A stretch of 64,000 nucleotides of DNA from Bin87 sp965243255 (lineage in GTDB: Bacteria > Chloroflexota > Dehalococcoidia > Lucifugimonadales > UBA3495): the NCBI GenBank assembly GCA_965243255.1, contig CBDEUH010000004.1, forward strand, positions 2,604,001-2,668,000. Reading direction: 5' to 3'. Below, in pieces: positions 62,314 to 64,000 of the stretch (positions within the stretch are counted from its first letter, which is position 1; each line of letters begins with the position of its first letter). The notes under the pieces are model-generated. The model searched no databases. It was not told where the DNA came from and saw nothing but the letters and a program-made list of their open reading frames with translations. The translations under genes were made by a program, and so were the position numbers.

Positions 62314-62322
62314 ATTATAGCA
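62314..62322 (-). promoter_or_regulatory. Extended -10 promoter of the kinase/regulator gene
   Basis: TGC-TATAAT on the minus strand, 55 bases before the ATG at 62258. A weak -35 (TTATGA) lies at 17 bases spacing. Confidence 0.65.
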
Positions 62323-62367
62323 GGACACCCGGATACTCATAATGATTTAATAGAAAATGACCCCAAT

Positions 62368-62384
62368 TCTCACGTTAATCTCAC
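62368..62384 (-). promoter_or_regulatory. Direct repeats with 11-bp spacing upstream of the kinase promoter
   Basis: GTGAGA repeated twice with an 11-base period (TCTCAC at 62368-62373 and 62379-62384 on the plus strand). OmpR-type regulators bind such repeats, so this may be the regulator's own site. Confidence 0.45.
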
Positions 62385-62560
62385 ATATTGGCGGTTCCAC
62401 CTGTTGAGATGTGGCCGCAGGGCCAGGGATCCCGTGGCGCTATGGCCATCCAGGCCACTGCCATGCCGTTGCGGGAGGCGTCGTTGACGCCGGGCCGGCA
62501 GATGGTGGACGTCAGTTAACATCATCCGGAGGGGCCTGCATCCGTTAGGCCCCGATACCC

Positions 62561-62586
62561 GTATGGTATGATATTCAGTACCATAC
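62561..62586 (+). promoter_or_regulatory. Operator-like inverted repeat over the PPOX promoter
   Basis: GTATGGTA (62561-62568) and TACCATAC (62579-62586) form a perfect 8-bp dyad with a 10-base spacer. It contains TATGAT (62567-62572), a plausible -10, so a bound repressor would block the promoter. The ATG follows 55 bases later. Confidence 0.6.
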
Positions 62587-62641
62587 AATGCTGCCGGGTT
62601 TGAGTTGGCCCATCCGCCGATGCCCGGGGCCCGAGGAAACG

Positions 62642-63082
62642 ATGCCGCGGCTAACCCCACAGGAAGTTGACGATTATCTGGCCGGCCCTCACGTTGCCCA
62701 TTTCGCCTCCATTCGGCCCAATGGCGCCCCTCACATCTCGCCGGTCTGGTATCAGTGGGAAGCCGGCGGCGAACCCGACACGGGCACGGTAACGGTCGTT
62801 TCCGGCGATACCGCCGTCAAAACTCGCAACATCCGCCGCAATTCCAAGGTCGCCATCTCCATAGCAACCGACGAATGGCCCTACCAGTACGTAATCCTGG
62901 AAGGCGATGCAGTTGTAACCGACGACAACATCAAGGAGGCGGTGCGCAGCATCTTCTCCCGCTACGAGGGCGCCGAACGCGGCGAAGAGGACGCCAACGA
63001 GTTGACCCAGGGCGACCAGCAGTTGGTGGCCATCGTGGTCAACGTGAAGCGCATCCTGTCCTGGAAGGGCGATGGCGAGTAA
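62642..63082 (+). CDS. Pyridoxamine-phosphate-oxidase-like (PPOX) flavoprotein
   Basis: 146 residues. The split-barrel fold is marked by HVAHFASIRPNGAPHISPVWY, SGDTAVKTRNIRRNSKVAISIA, and a final VVNVKRILSWKG. Members bind FMN or F420 and reduce small molecules. A ribosome site GAGG precedes the ATG at 62642. The next gene starts 11 bases before its stop, so the two are coupled. Confidence 0.88.
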   Translation: MPRLTPQEVDDYLAGPHVAHFASIRPNGAPHISPVWYQWEAGGEPDTGTVTVVSGDTAVKTRNIRRNSKVAISIATDEWPYQYVILEGDAVVTDDNIKEAVRSIFSRYEGAERGEEDANELTQGDQQLVAIVVNVKRILSWKGDGE

Positions 63083-64000
63083 TCCCGCATCATCTGCTCC
63101 GCAAACGGCGGACGCTGTCATCATCGGCGGCGGCGTAATCGGCTGCGCCATCCAGTATCACTTGGCCCAACTGGGCGTGGCCAACACCGTCCTCCTGGAA
63201 CGGGACGTGCTGGGCTCCGGCAGCACCGGCCGCTCCCAGGCCATCTGCCGGATGCACTATTCCAACCGCATCACCACCCAGCTGGCCTGGCAGAGCCTGC
63301 AGGTCTTCGCCGACTTCGACGCTCGCGTCGGCGGACATTCCGGTTTTGTACGCACCGGCTACCTGGTGGTGGTCAACGAAGCCGATGAGGGTGGCCTGGA
63401 ACGCAACGTGGCCATGCAGCAGGAGCTGGGCGTGCCCACCTCGGTGGTGTCCCAGGATGACCTGTCCCGGGTGGCCCCCATGGTTACGCTCTACGACGAC
63501 GAGCGAGCCGCCTGGGAGCCGGAATCGGGCTACGCCGACCCCTACCAGGTTACCGTCTCCTACGCGGCCCGGGCCCGGGAGGCCGGCGCGCGCATCCTGA
63601 CCCGCGATCCCGCCGCCGGAATCGAGGTGCAGGGCGACCGGGTTCAGGCCGTCGTCACCGTCGCCGGCGAGCGCATCGCTACCGATACCGTCATCGTCGC
63701 CGCCGGGCCCTGGTCAAAGCAGGTGCTGGCCGGCGTGAGCGTTGACGTTCCCCTGATGCCCGTGCGCCACCAGGTCGCCACCGTCGCCCGACCAGTGGAA
63801 GCGGTCCCTTACCATCCCACCGTGGGCGACATCAGCCAGTCCTTCTCCTTCCGGCCCGACGGCTCCAACTTCACCACCATGGGGTTCGGAGACGACGACG
63901 AGCAGGCCGACCCCGACGCGTATCCCCAGGGGCTGGAATTGCCCGAGGCGGCAGTCGCCCGGGCCAAGCTGGGCCGCCGTGTTCCCGGCATGGCCGACGC
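63072..64000 (+). CDS. FAD-dependent oxidoreductase of the D-amino-acid-oxidase/glycine-oxidase family (3' end cut by window edge)
   Basis: About 309 residues visible. N-terminal Rossmann motif IIGGGVIGCAIQYHL (GxGxxG near residue 20), ERDVLGSGSTGRSQAICR and IVAAGPWSKQVL are the FAD-binding landmarks of the DAO family. Typical members oxidise secondary or primary amino acids such as sarcosine or dimethylglycine. It overlaps the PPOX gene by 11 bases. The C-terminal substrate domain lies beyond the window, so the substrate cannot be judged. Confidence 0.9.
   Translation, partial: MASNPASSAPQTADAVIIGGGVIGCAIQYHLAQLGVANTVLLERDVLGSGSTGRSQAICRMHYSNRITTQLAWQSLQVFADFDARVGGHSGFVRTGYLVVVNEADEGGLERNVAMQQELGVPTSVVSQDDLSRVAPMVTLYDDERAAWEPESGYADPYQVTVSYAARAREAGARILTRDPAAGIEVQGDRVQAVVTVAGERIATDTVIVAAGPWSKQVLAGVSVDVPLMPVRHQVATVARPVEAVPYHPTVGDISQSFSFRPDGSNFTTMGFGDDDEQADPDAYPQGLELPEAAVARAKLGRRVPGMAD

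Larger units (their letters stand above)
62259..62641. other. Divergent regulatory region, 383 bp
   Basis: Holds the kinase promoter (62314-62322), two 11-base-spaced direct repeats (62368-62384) and an operator-like dyad over the flavoprotein promoter (62561-62586). AT content is highest around 62335-62400. No gene seen in it. Confidence 0.6.

Overview
This window looks like a piece of a high-GC, Gram-negative-type chromosome from the Chloroflexota, most plausibly a SAR202/Dehalococcoidia-like lineage. That assignment is inference. It rests on the mixture of an alternative complex III operon, an Asp23/AmaP/small-membrane-protein trio, a stand-alone selenoprotein B-like protein, and many catabolic flavin, acyl-CoA and short-chain dehydrogenase genes. 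No rRNA, tRNA or CRISPR array was found.

Layout. 1-8.7 kb holds accessory catabolic genes: three tandem carboxymuconolactone-decarboxylase-like paralogues, a serine hydrolase, an NHL propeller protein, an FAD oxidoreductase and an MmgE/PrpD protein, then the broken tail of a large serine recombinase. 8.7-11.2 kb holds dnaN and, upstream of it, a gene that only makes sense if an in-frame UGA is read as selenocysteine. 11.3-14 kb holds an Ala-tRNA editing protein and an S9 peptidase. 14-24.5 kb is a long minus-strand block: an iron-ADH relative, DinB, crotonase, acyl-CoA dehydrogenase, SDR, panB, a repeat region, a DUF2520/PanG-like protein, a coupled pair of unknown genes, a P1 peptidase and SbcD. 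24.6-26.2 kb has a zinc-ribbon coiled-coil protein and a nitrilase.

26.2-41.2 kb is a respiratory superoperon. It starts from a near-consensus promoter with a strong leader hairpin and encodes alternative complex III (a small membrane protein, pentaheme ActA, split ActB1/ActB2, two NrfD-type quinol subunits, a duplicated ActD and the monoheme lipoprotein ActE). After these come cytochrome c maturation genes (CcmH, CcmF, small membrane proteins, a TlpA/ResA thioredoxin). A PIN-domain toxin-antitoxin pair sits between the two halves.

41-64 kb is mixed: ROK kinase, SDR, two peptide-ABC ATPases without permeases, NudC, a CHC2-like zinc protein ending in a dispersed repeat, a secreted metalloprotease, pth, the Asp23 locus, two luciferase-like monooxygenases, a DUF1501 protein, a TPP enzyme, a retropepsin-like protein, a radical-SAM DNA-repair protein behind a LexA-like box, GcvT/GcvH, a one-piece kinase/response-regulator, a PPOX flavoprotein and a truncated FAD oxidoreductase.

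The strongest unusual observations are the UGA-recoded selenoprotein, the recurrent TGN-extended -10 promoters (one of which would make panB leaderless), the leader hairpin of the complex III operon, the LexA-type box before the radical-SAM gene, the operator-like dyad before the PPOX gene, and the OmpR-type 11-bp direct repeats before the fused kinase/regulator gene.
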